DNA from: an uncultured Dorea sp. | GTDB lineage: Bacteria > Bacillota > Clostridia > Lachnospirales > Lachnospiraceae | Length of the DNA: 48,595 nucleotides | Direction of reading: 5' to 3' | Assembly: GCA_910585725.1 (NCBI GenBank) | Contig: CAJUFA010000026.1 | Coordinates: forward strand, 1-48,595 | In this document: one piece after another, positions 8,132 to 16,339 of the stretch | How positions within the stretch are numbered: position 1 is the stretch's first letter | Layout of the letters: every line of letters begins with the position of its first letter | Made by a program: the position numbers and the translations under genes | Notes under the pieces: generated by a model | What the model saw: only the letters and a program-made list of their open reading frames with translations | Databases searched by the model: none | What the model was told of the DNA's origin: nothing

Positions 8132-9727
8132 ATGAGCAATGTGAAGGAAGTTATTGAAAGCGGCAAAGCTGTCTTAGGTATTGAACTGGGGTCAACCAGG
8201 ATTAAGGCTGTGTTGATCGGCGAAGATCATACGCCTGTCGCGTCTGGGGATCACGAGTGGGAGAACCGTCTGGAGAACGGAAACTGGACATACTCTCTGG
8301 ATGATATCTGGACAGGCCTGCGTGACAGTTACAAGAAACTGGCGGCGGATGTTCAGACAAAATACGGCGTTACGCTTAAAAAGATCGGGGCTATCGGATT
8401 CAGCGCGATGATGCATGGTTATATGGCATTTGATGAGAAGGGCGAAATTCTGGTACCCTTCCGTACATGGAGAAATTCCACCACAGGACCTGCGGCAGAG
8501 AAGCTGATCGATCTGTTCCAGTATAATATTCCGCTGCGGTGGAGTATAGCCCATTTATACCAGTCAATCCTGAACGGAGAAGACCATGTGAAGGACGTAG
8601 CATACTTTACGACTTTAGCCGGTTATATTCATTGGAAACTTACAGGGGAGAAAGCGCTTGGTATCGGGGACGCTTCCGGTATGTTCCCCATCGATGTAGA
8701 GAAGAAGGATTTTAATGAGGAAATGATCCGGAAGTTTGACGAGCTGGTGGCAGATAAGAACTATCCCTGGAAATTGAGAGATATCATGCCTAAGGTCATG
8801 GTGGCAGGAGAGGCAGCAGGCGTCCTGACAGAAGAAGGAGCCCGTCTTTTGGATGAAAGCGGTAATCTTGAAGCAGGAATTCCGCTCTGTCCGCCGGAAG
8901 GCGACGCCGGAACCGGTATGGCGGCGACCAACAGCATTGCAAAGCGTACCGGTAATGTCTCTGCGGGAACCAGTGTATTTGCCATGATCGTGCTTGAGAA
9001 AGATCTTAAGAAGGTATATCCGGAGATTGATCTTGTGACCACGCCGGACGGCAGTCTGGTAGCTATGGTGCATGCCAATAACTGTACTTCAGACTTGAAT
9101 GCATGGGTAGGTATTTTCAGAGAATTTGCCGAGAGCTTCGGGATTGAAGTAGATATGAATAAATTATTTGGAACCTTGTATAATAAGGCGCTGGAAGGAG
9201 ACGCCGACTGCGGCGGATTATTGTCTTACGGATATCTCTCGGGAGAATTCATCACAGGCGTGGATGAAGGACGTCCGTTATTCGTGCGCTCTCCGGAAAG
9301 TAAGTTCAATCTGGCCAATTTTATGCGTGTGAATCTTTTCACAGCCCTTGGAGCGATCAAGGTAGGGATGGATCTTCTTCAGAAGGAAGAGAATGTGGCG
9401 ATCGATTCCATGCTGGGACATGGAGGTTTATTCAAGACCAAAGGCGTAGGACAGAGGATTCTTGCAGCGGCGATCAACGCGCCGGTATCCGTGATGGAGA
9501 CGGCAGGCGAGGGAGGTCCATGGGGAATGGCGCTTCTGGCCGCTTATATGAAGAATAAGGCCGAAGGAGAGAGCCTGGAGGACTATCTGGCGAAGAAAGT
9601 ATTCGGAGATAATGCAGGAAGCCAGATGGAGCCGGATCCAAAGGACGTAGAAGGATACGAGGTCTTTATCGAGCGATATAAGAAGGGCGTAGCTATCGAG
9701 AAAGAAGCTCTTAAGAGTCTGATATAG
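8132..9727 (+). CDS. araB: FGGY-family kinase, ribulokinase role
   Basis: 531 residues. The FGGY fold is shown by the phosphate loop GIELGSTRIKAVLIG (near 17), the second nucleotide loop GTSVFAMIVL after GNVSAGTS, and the C-terminal GHGGLFKTKGVGQ with TAGEGGPWGMAL. It sits 12 bp after araA with its own AGGAGG site and before araD, so the expected reaction is phosphorylation of L-ribulose to L-ribulose 5-phosphate. The sequence is not close to the classical AraB pattern, and the symbol is given on context. Xylulose or another ketose is possible as a substrate. Confidence 0.85.
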   Translation: MSNVKEVIESGKAVLGIELGSTRIKAVLIGEDHTPVASGDHEWENRLENGNWTYSLDDIWTGLRDSYKKLAADVQTKYGVTLKKIGAIGFSAMMHGYMAFDEKGEILVPFRTWRNSTTGPAAEKLIDLFQYNIPLRWSIAHLYQSILNGEDHVKDVAYFTTLAGYIHWKLTGEKALGIGDASGMFPIDVEKKDFNEEMIRKFDELVADKNYPWKLRDIMPKVMVAGEAAGVLTEEGARLLDESGNLEAGIPLCPPEGDAGTGMAATNSIAKRTGNVSAGTSVFAMIVLEKDLKKVYPEIDLVTTPDGSLVAMVHANNCTSDLNAWVGIFREFAESFGIEVDMNKLFGTLYNKALEGDADCGGLLSYGYLSGEFITGVDEGRPLFVRSPESKFNLANFMRVNLFTALGAIKVGMDLLQKEENVAIDSMLGHGGLFKTKGVGQRILAAAINAPVSVMETAGEGGPWGMALLAAYMKNKAEGESLEDYLAKKVFGDNAGSQMEPDPKDVEGYEVFIERYKKGVAIEKEALKSLI

Positions 9728-9858
9728 TATATTGGCGGCGCTGTTGCATTCTTGCGTCTGCTGATGCAGCAGCATTGTGCCTGTTAGAGAGACTTAAATG
9801 AAAAGGCGCCGAGGCATGAGTCTATAAAATAAATTAAGAACAGGAGTTAGGAACGGAT

Positions 9859-10560
9859 ATGTTAGAACAGTTAAAAAAAGAAGTGTATGAAGCGAATATG
9901 CTGCTTCCCAAGTATGGTCTGGTAACATTTACATGGGGAAACGTCAGCGGGATCGACAGAGAGAGAGGACTCTTTGTAATTAAGCCAAGCGGCGTTGATT
10001 ATGAGAAGTTAAAACCGGAAGATATGGTGGTAGTAGATCTGAAGGGGAACAAAGTAGAAGGGGATTATAATCCGTCCTCTGATACGGCAACTCATGTAGT
10101 ATTGTATAATCGTTTTCCGGAAGCGGGAGGTATCGTGCATACGCATTCATCCTGGGCAACCAGCTGGGCTCAGGCAGGAAGAGGGATTCCATGTTACGGG
10201 ACAACCCATGCGGATTATCTCTATGGGGAAGTTCCTTGTGTGAGGAATCTGACAAAAGAAGAGATTGACGAAGCTTACGAGAAGAATACGGGAGTTTTGA
10301 TCGCGGATGAATTCGAGGCCCGCAAACTTGACTATATGGCGACGCCGGCGGTATTGTGCAAGAACCATGGCCCGTTTACTTGGGGAAAAGACGCGCATGA
10401 GGCGGTCCACAACGCGGTGGTATTAGAGGAAGTTGCAAAGATGGCGGCTCGCTGTGAGGCGATCAATCCGCAGAATCAGCCGGCTCCGCAGGAACTGCAG
10501 GATAAGCATTACTATCGGAAACATGGAGCTAACGCTTATTACGGACAGCCGGGAAAATAA
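9859..10560 (+). CDS. araD: L-ribulose-5-phosphate 4-epimerase
   Basis: 233 residues, the usual size of AraD. This class II aldolase-fold enzyme turns L-ribulose 5-phosphate into D-xylulose 5-phosphate using zinc. Visible are the substrate loop TWGNVSGIDR, the phosphate contact KPSGVDYEKL, SSDTATH, zinc histidines in VHTHSSWATSW and the third in CKNHGPFTWG. It completes the pathway started by the two genes upstream. A 131-bp gap separates it from the kinase gene and holds an imperfect hairpin (about 9740-9771, GCTGTTGCA with TGCAGCAGC), which may lower or separate its expression. Confidence 0.96.
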   Translation: MLEQLKKEVYEANMLLPKYGLVTFTWGNVSGIDRERGLFVIKPSGVDYEKLKPEDMVVVDLKGNKVEGDYNPSSDTATHVVLYNRFPEAGGIVHTHSSWATSWAQAGRGIPCYGTTHADYLYGEVPCVRNLTKEEIDEAYEKNTGVLIADEFEARKLDYMATPAVLCKNHGPFTWGKDAHEAVHNAVVLEEVAKMAARCEAINPQNQPAPQELQDKHYYRKHGANAYYGQPGK

Positions 10561-10578
10561 GAAATTTGACATTTTTAA

Positions 10579-10666
10579 AGGACTGCATGTTGGGAGGAGT
10601 GCAGTCCTGAGGAAAAAGTTATGAAAAAGAATTTTAATTGTCCGATTTATCTTTCGGACAATTAAA
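10579..10666. terminator. Two hairpins between convergent operons
   Basis: A 9-bp stem (10579-10587 with 10600-10608, AGGACTGCA) is followed by a perfect 13-bp stem (10633-10645 with 10654-10666, TTTAATTGTCCGA) with an 8-base loop. Read on the minus strand, the second stem is followed by ATTCTTTTTC, so it fits best as the terminator of the aro/SDR operon. For araD on the plus strand there is no T run, and termination there is less certain. Confidence 0.6.
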
Positions 10667-10743
10667 GTATAAGCAGAAACTGTGTTAAAAGTGTGATTAA
10701 AATGCAAATTAATTGTTAACAAATCGAAAACGAAATTTAAAGG

Positions 10744-11490
10744 CTATACGGTTGTGAATAAGTCGATGGATTGTCCGGTCATTACATCCGGGGCGTCGCA
10801 CAACAGATATATGATAGCCTTTGCCACGTCGGCGGCGCTTCCCATGGCGACGTCGTCCTGGCCTACGGAGTGATTGTATACCCGCTGTCCCGGCGTATCC
10901 ACGATTCCCGGCGCTACGGCGTTTACCTGGATGCCGTATTCCTTTGTCTGGATGGCGGCGGTCTTGGTCATGGTAATGATCGCGCCCTTGGCGACGGCGT
11001 AAGCCCCCATCTGGGATGCGATACGGCCCATTCTGGAAGAAACGCTGACGACCTTGCCGCTCTTCTGGCTGATCATGACAGGAAGGATCTTGTTTATGCA
11101 TAAGAAGGGGATGCGGATATTTGTCTTGATGATCTGATCCCATTGTTCCTCTGTCCATTCCCAGAATTTAATCGCCTGATGTTCTATATTCTTGTAGATC
11201 TCGGCAGGATAACCGCCGGCGTTATTGACCAGTATATCGATACGTCCGAATCTTTCCATTACCTTGGCGACAAGAGCCTCCACTTCGGTTCCTACGGTAA
11301 GATCATGAGAGAAGCAGACGGCTGATCCGCCGTTGTCTTCGATGAGTTTGACAGTCTCTTCTAAGTTTGACCTGGTTCTTGCGACGGCAACGACAATCGC
11401 GCCTTCTGCGGCGACAGCCAGAGCCGTTTCGCGTCCGATTCCCTTCCCGGCCCCTGTTATTATTGCGATTTTTCCTTCTAATTTCTTCAT
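10744..11490 (-). CDS. Short-chain dehydrogenase/reductase in the aro operon
   Basis: 248 residues, a classical SDR. The NAD(P) loop TGAGKGIG is at 12-19, NNAGG at 89-93, catalytic serine near 151 and YAVAK at 164-168, followed by NAVAPGIVDTPG. It ends the minus-strand operon after aroB with a 30-bp gap. SDR enzymes reduce or oxidise alcohols and ketones. The substrate is not readable. It is not a shikimate dehydrogenase of the AroE fold, so a place in aromatic synthesis is an inference from position only. Other options are a polyol or hydroxy-acid dehydrogenase. Confidence 0.88.
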   Translation of the reverse strand: MKKLEGKIAIITGAGKGIGRETALAVAAEGAIVVAVARTRSNLEETVKLIEDNGGSAVCFSHDLTVGTEVEALVAKVMERFGRIDILVNNAGGYPAEIYKNIEHQAIKFWEWTEEQWDQIIKTNIRIPFLCINKILPVMISQKSGKVVSVSSRMGRIASQMGAYAVAKGAIITMTKTAAIQTKEYGIQVNAVAPGIVDTPGQRVYNHSVGQDDVAMGSAADVAKAIIYLLCDAPDVMTGQSIDLFTTV

Positions 11491-11520
11491 GTTTGATTAT
11501 TCCTCCATATATATGGTTCC

Positions 11521-12585
11521 TTACAGGACAGAGTCGCTGTACTGTTCGAAGAATTCTGCCGTTGTAGGGTGGATGTAGCTGTCGCCGATATCATGCAGCA
11601 GAACTACATTCAGCTTATTATTCAGATTTTTTTTATCCAGTGTGATGGCGCCCATCAACTCCTTTATAGGCAGTCCGCATTCATACGGCAGCCCGTAAGC
11701 CCTCAGTACGTTCAGGATGCGTTCGGAGGTTCCGGCAGAAGTAAGATCTTCTTTTTCCGCTAGCTTTGTAATCTGATACATACCGATTGCGACGGCTTCT
11801 CCATGGCTCTCTCTTCCATAATGATAATACTGTTCTACGGTATGACCAAGGGTATGCCCGAAGTTCAGGAGCATCCGTTCTCCGGTGTCAAACTGGTCAT
11901 GTTCTACGACGATACGTTTGATGTCCACACAGCGTTCTATGATGGCAGGAAGTTTATCCTCAAGCTCTGCAAAAGAGCGGCGGGATTCCAGTGTATGGAA
12001 TAATTCTGCATCCCTGATGCAGCCATACTTGATCACTTCTCCCATACCGTCGGTGATAAATCGTGCATCCAAAGTATTTAACACAAGTGGATCGATCAAT
12101 ACCAGCGACGGCTGATAGAAAGCGCCCACCAGATTCTTGCCCTGGGACAGGTCTACCGCCACTTTTCCGCCTACAGAAGAGTCCACCTGGGCGAGAAGGG
12201 AGGTAGGTATCTGGATTAATTTTACACCGCGGAGGTAACTTGCGGCGGCAAATCCTGCCAGATCTCCGATCACGCCGCCTCCAAGGGCGATAACCAGGTC
12301 GCTTCGGGAGATTCGGGCGTCGAGTAACGCCGCGTATACTTCCGGAAGAGTCTGAAAATTCTTGGTAGGCTCTCCGTGAGGAAGTACAAGATGACGGCAT
12401 TCGTAATCTGAGGACAGTTGTTTTGCCAATGATTCCCCATACAGAGGATAGACATGATCGTCGGATATGATCATGATCTTTTTTCCGGCAAATGATGACC
12501 TGATGTATGCGGCGGCCTGAGATAACAGGTTATTTTCAATATAGATGGGATAACTGTTTTCTCCCAAATTTACGTTTAGTTTCAT
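11521..12585 (-). CDS. aroB: 3-dehydroquinate synthase
   Basis: 354 residues, normal for AroB. It catalyses the second step of the shikimate pathway, DAHP to 3-dehydroquinate, with NAD and a metal. The NAD-binding motif GGGVIGD is at 102-108, followed by the substrate stretch PTSLLAQVDSSVGGK. Likely metal ligands are E183 (MGEVIKYG), H244 (FGHTLGH) and H261 (SHGEAV). It is co-transcribed with the DAHP synthase gene 24 bp upstream and an SDR gene downstream. Confidence 0.96.
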   Translation of the reverse strand: MKLNVNLGENSYPIYIENNLLSQAAAYIRSSFAGKKIMIISDDHVYPLYGESLAKQLSSDYECRHLVLPHGEPTKNFQTLPEVYAALLDARISRSDLVIALGGGVIGDLAGFAAASYLRGVKLIQIPTSLLAQVDSSVGGKVAVDLSQGKNLVGAFYQPSLVLIDPLVLNTLDARFITDGMGEVIKYGCIRDAELFHTLESRRSFAELEDKLPAIIERCVDIKRIVVEHDQFDTGERMLLNFGHTLGHTVEQYYHYGRESHGEAVAIGMYQITKLAEKEDLTSAGTSERILNVLRAYGLPYECGLPIKELMGAITLDKKNLNNKLNVVLLHDIGDSYIHPTTAEFFEQYSDSVL

Positions 12586-12609
12586 GTTATAGATATCTCC
12601 TGATAAATG

Positions 12610-13623
12610 CTATATGTTTTTCCCGACTACTTCGGCTATCTGCCTTATTTCCTTAAGCAGTACGTCATATTTCTGAGGTTTCAGCGACTGTGCGCCGTCG
12701 CAGAGAGCACATTCCGGGTTGTTGTGTACTTCTATCATCAATCCGTCGGCGCCTGCGGCGACAGAGGCTTTTGCCATAGGCTCTACCAGCCACCATTTAC
12801 CGCCTGCATGACTTGGATCCACGATGACCGGAAGATGGGTAAGCTTGCGCAGGACGGGGATACTTTGCAGATCCAGCGTATTTCGTGTATAGGATTCGAA
12901 GGTACGAATGCCGCGTTCACAGAGAATAACATTCTCATTTCCAGAGGCCATGATGTATTCCGCCGCCATAATCCATTCTTCATAGGTGGCGTTGAGTCCT
13001 CTTTTGAGAAGAATCGGGCGGTTAAGACGCCCTAACTGCTTCAGAAGATCGAAGTTCTGCATGTTGCGGGCTCCGATTTGAATCAGATCAACTTTCTCAT
13101 TAAATAGATCCAGATGCTCCGGCGACATTAATTCCGTTACGATGGGCAGGCCGGTCATTTCCCTGACTTTGCACAGGATGTCGAGTCCGTCGGTGCCCAT
13201 TCCCTGGAAGGAATAGGGGCTGGTTCTGGGCTTGAAAGCTCCGCCTCTTAAGAGATTCGCGCCGGAAGCTTTGGCGGCGTTTGCGATTTCCAGGACTTGT
13301 TCATAAGATTCAACGGAGCAGGGGCCTGCGATCAGAGCAAGACTGCCTCCTCCCACTTTGACACCGGAAACATCTACGATGGATTCCTCTGGATGGAACG
13401 CCCGGTTCGCAAGTTTGTAGGGTTCCTGGACGTGCATTACTTTATCTACGGCAGAATCGACTTCAAATAATTTGGAATCGATTTGTGTGGTATCTCCGAT
13501 ACACCCGATAATCGTCATCTCGGAACCTTCGACGATATGAGTATCCAGTCCCCGTTTCTTTATCATCTGCTCCACACGAGTGAGATCATCGTGCGTTGCG
13601 CGTTGTTTTAGTACAATGATCAT
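12610..13623 (-). CDS. aroF: DAHP synthase with N-terminal regulatory domain
   Basis: 337 residues. It condenses phosphoenolpyruvate and erythrose 4-phosphate to DAHP, the entry step of aromatic biosynthesis. Residues 1-70 form a small ferredoxin-like domain (IIVLKQRATHDDLTRVEQMI), which in type I-beta enzymes such as that of Thermotoga mediates feedback inhibition. The barrel has the metal cysteine C102 in AGPCSVES and LLRGGAFKPRTSPYSFQG, then ERGIRTFE and VDPSHAGGK. It is first in the operon behind a near-consensus promoter with a leader of about 70 bases. I see no T-box or attenuator in that leader. Confidence 0.95.
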   Translation of the reverse strand: MIIVLKQRATHDDLTRVEQMIKKRGLDTHIVEGSEMTIIGCIGDTTQIDSKLFEVDSAVDKVMHVQEPYKLANRAFHPEESIVDVSGVKVGGGSLALIAGPCSVESYEQVLEIANAAKASGANLLRGGAFKPRTSPYSFQGMGTDGLDILCKVREMTGLPIVTELMSPEHLDLFNEKVDLIQIGARNMQNFDLLKQLGRLNRPILLKRGLNATYEEWIMAAEYIMASGNENVILCERGIRTFESYTRNTLDLQSIPVLRKLTHLPVIVDPSHAGGKWWLVEPMAKASVAAGADGLMIEVHNNPECALCDGAQSLKPQKYDVLLKEIRQIAEVVGKNI

Positions 13624-13698
13624 ATTATGTCATCCTCCTAAGATGTAATATTATTCGTACTGTGAAATTTTAGTTGTTTAAAGTGTGAAATCAAAATA

Positions 13699-13727
13699 AT
13701 CTTACAGCACAAAAAAACAGTTGTCAA
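13699..13727 (-). promoter_or_regulatory. Sigma-A promoter of the aro operon
   Basis: Minus strand: TTGACA (13722-13727), exactly 17 bp, TAAGAT (13699-13704). The perfect -35 sits in GTTGACAAC, itself nearly palindromic. Confidence 0.8.
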
Positions 13728-13744
13728 CACTTTTTCCTAAAATA

Positions 13745-13753
13745 TGTTACAAT
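13745..13753 (+). promoter_or_regulatory. Extended -10 promoter of the Sfp-type gene
   Basis: TGTTACAAT is an extended -10 element on the plus strand. TTGTCA at 13721-13726 lies 21 bp upstream, too far for a standard -35, so recognition probably relies on the TG extension. The two divergent promoters are back to back. Confidence 0.45.
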
Positions 13754-13814
13754 ATAAACGGTAATTATGTAATGATATATTTTAACGAAAATAGATACAG
13801 GAAAGGAAAAAGGG

Positions 13815-14438
13815 ATGGTTCAGGTTTGGTTTGCGGATATTACGCCGTTATTAATAGAAGAAACGTATAGACGATACTATCAGAAGGCGCCTGCCTGGCG
13901 AAGGGAGAAGGCGGATCGTTACAGGTTTGCCGGGGGAAAGGCGCAGAGCGTGGGTGTGTGGAGTCTATGGGAGCACGTCCGCGGAAAATATGATCTGCCG
14001 GAGAACACCGTTTACAACCTTTCTCATTCCGGAAATTATGTTTTGTGTGCTTTCAGCGACGACAATACGGCGAAGGTGGGGTGCGACCTGGAGGAGATGA
14101 AAGAATTTCGGGAGCCGGTGGCGCGGAGGTTCTTTTGCCGGAGCGAGTATGAGCATATTATGGAAAAAGATGAAAAAGACAGGGCGCGGTTATTCTATCG
14201 CTACTGGGTTCTGAAAGAGAGCTTTATGAAAGCGACGCGCCAGGGGATGGCATTGGATATACAGTCTTTTGAGATCGGATGGAGGGAAGGGGAAAGCCCG
14301 GTCTTGATACGAAAGCCCGGAGAATATCCGCAGGAATATTACTATCAGGAATACAAAAGAGAGGGCGTAGACGCAGGGATAGCGGTCTGTACGACAGACA
14401 GAGAGATAGACAGACGACTATATGTGCTGGAATTGTAA
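13815..14438 (+). CDS. Sfp-type 4'-phosphopantetheinyl transferase
   Basis: 207 residues, the size of Sfp/Gsp enzymes, roughly double AcpS. These transfer the phosphopantetheine arm of coenzyme A to a serine on carrier proteins. Seen are the N-terminal AGGKAQSVG, the NLSHSGNYVLCA histidine (H71), the Mg2+ motif VGCDLEE (D91, E93) and WVLKESFMKA (W131, K134, E135). No carrier-protein, PKS or NRPS gene lies in the window, so the target is elsewhere. The neighbouring glycoside hydrolase begins 41 bp after its stop. Confidence 0.92.
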   Translation: MVQVWFADITPLLIEETYRRYYQKAPAWRREKADRYRFAGGKAQSVGVWSLWEHVRGKYDLPENTVYNLSHSGNYVLCAFSDDNTAKVGCDLEEMKEFREPVARRFFCRSEYEHIMEKDEKDRARLFYRYWVLKESFMKATRQGMALDIQSFEIGWREGESPVLIRKPGEYPQEYYYQEYKREGVDAGIAVCTTDREIDRRLYVLEL

Positions 14439-14479
14439 GAGGTTACATTGGCGGAGATTGTGAGAGGGAGGATGCTGAG

Positions 14480-16246
14480 ATGAGACAGTTGAAGACAAGA
14501 TGGGCGGATCAGGTGGATAAGGATCATGTGCTGGAGGAATACCCCAGGCCCCTGCTTAGAAGGGATAGTCATGTGAATCTGAACGGTCTCTGGGATTATG
14601 CGATTACGATTGAGAGGGGGCGTCCGAAAAGTTATGACGGAAAGATATTGGTTCCCTTTTCACCGGAAGCATTTCTGTCAGGGGTGAACAGGCAGCTTCA
14701 GCCGACGGAAACGCTGTGGTATCACAGGGAATTGCCGGATGAGGTAAAAGTTGAGGACGGAAAGAGATGGATGCTGCACTTCGGGGCGGTGGACCAGTAT
14801 GCCGTGGTGTATGTGAATGGAAAGATGGCGGCGCGGCATCTCGGCGGTTATCTGCCGTTTTCCGTGGACGTCACGGATGCCCTGCGGGATGAAAAGAACG
14901 AGATCCTGATTCAGGTACGGGATTACAGCGACGCATTTTATTATGCCAGGGGAAAACAGAAACTGCACAGAGGCGGTATGTTCTACACTGCGCAGAGCGG
15001 AATATGGCAGACGGTATGGATGGAGAAGGTTCCGGATGTGTATATTACAGATATAGCTGTCACGCCGTACTATGATGAGAGAGTATTCCGCATCAAAGTC
15101 CTGGTTATGGGCGGCGGCGCGGAGCAGTCCATAAAGGTGGAGATCACCGTATCATCAGACGGAATGAAGCCAGTTCGGGCGAAAGGTAATGCCGGAGAAG
15201 AGATAGAGATATCGCTGGGGGAGATCCATGCATGGAGTCCGGAGGATCCGTTCTTATATGATATCAGGGTTTGTGCGGGAGCAGATTCTGCCGGGAGTTA
15301 TGCCGCGATGCGGAAGATTCATGTAGAGAGAGATAAAGAGGGGATTCCCAGAATATATCTGAATAATCAGCCTTATTTTCAAAAAGGGGTGCTGGATCAG
15401 GGGTATTGGCCGGAAGGATTATATACGCCGCCTTGCGACGAAGCAATGATCTATGATATCCAGGTGATGAAGGCGTTGGGATTTAACATGCTGAGGAAGC
15501 ATATCAAGATCGAGCCCCAGAGATGGTATTACCATTGCGACCGGCTGGGGATGCTGGTATGGCAGGATATGGTGAACGGCGGAAGGTCTTATCGTTCCTG
15601 GTATGTGACATATTTGGCGACAGCGATGGAATATTTTCATCTACATATGCCGGATTCCATGTTATGGCTTCTTAGAAGGCGGGATGAACGTGGAAGAAAG
15701 CAATTTGTTTCTGAGATGAAAGAGACGATCCGCCGCCTGTATGGTCATCCGTCCATTGTGACCTGGGTGATTTTCAATGAGGGATGGGGGCAGTTTCATG
15801 CCGGTACGATGACGGAGATTGCCAGAGAGGCAGACGATACCAGGTTGATCGATCAGGCGAGCGGATGGTTTGACCAGGGGGGAGGAGATATGAGGAGTAT
15901 CCATAATTATTTCTTCCCGTTGGAGATCATCCCGGAGGATCGTGTGACAGTTTTGAGTGAATATGGAGGGTATTCTCTGAGTGTGCCGGAGCACCGGATG
16001 TATAGAAAGATCTATGGGTACCGAATTTATCGAAAGACGGAAGAGCTGACGAAGGGATACAGAGGATTGGTTGAAAAAAGTGTGCTTCCCAATATTAAGA
16101 AAGGATTGTCTGCCGTGATATATACGCAGTTGTCGGATGTGGAGGAAGAAGTAAACGGAATCTTGACGTATGACAGGAAATTTTTAAAATTGGATGTCGA
16201 TACAGTCCGAGATTTGAATCAGAAACAGATGTTGACGGACATTTAA
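14480..16246 (+). CDS. Glycoside hydrolase family 2
   Basis: 588 residues from the ATG at 14480, which follows GGGAGGATG. A longer frame upstream overlaps the Sfp-type gene and has no ribosome site. The order is a sugar-binding jelly-roll (RPLLRRDSHVNLNGLWDYAI through SGIWQTVWMEKV), an immunoglobulin-like middle, and a TIM barrel. The acid/base glutamate is E434 in WVIFNEGWGQF and the nucleophile E494 in VLSEYGGYS. Both are present, so it should be active. The family includes beta-galactosidases, glucuronidases and mannosidases, and the sequence alone does not decide. No signal peptide is visible, so it should act on sugars already imported. Confidence 0.92.
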   Translation: MRQLKTRWADQVDKDHVLEEYPRPLLRRDSHVNLNGLWDYAITIERGRPKSYDGKILVPFSPEAFLSGVNRQLQPTETLWYHRELPDEVKVEDGKRWMLHFGAVDQYAVVYVNGKMAARHLGGYLPFSVDVTDALRDEKNEILIQVRDYSDAFYYARGKQKLHRGGMFYTAQSGIWQTVWMEKVPDVYITDIAVTPYYDERVFRIKVLVMGGGAEQSIKVEITVSSDGMKPVRAKGNAGEEIEISLGEIHAWSPEDPFLYDIRVCAGADSAGSYAAMRKIHVERDKEGIPRIYLNNQPYFQKGVLDQGYWPEGLYTPPCDEAMIYDIQVMKALGFNMLRKHIKIEPQRWYYHCDRLGMLVWQDMVNGGRSYRSWYVTYLATAMEYFHLHMPDSMLWLLRRRDERGRKQFVSEMKETIRRLYGHPSIVTWVIFNEGWGQFHAGTMTEIAREADDTRLIDQASGWFDQGGGDMRSIHNYFFPLEIIPEDRVTVLSEYGGYSLSVPEHRMYRKIYGYRIYRKTEELTKGYRGLVEKSVLPNIKKGLSAVIYTQLSDVEEEVNGILTYDRKFLKLDVDTVRDLNQKQMLTDI

Positions 16247-16339
16247 GTATTTGTTAGAATAGTCTGAGGGGAAAAAACAGGGTTTACCTGGAAACTAATA
16301 AGTTTACAAAGAGCTCCGAATTAGTAGGGAGGTTAAGCA

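Noticed and set aside
13628..13698. T-box or attenuator in the aro operon leader
   Set aside because: The leader is only about 70 bases and has no T-box sequence or terminator stem.
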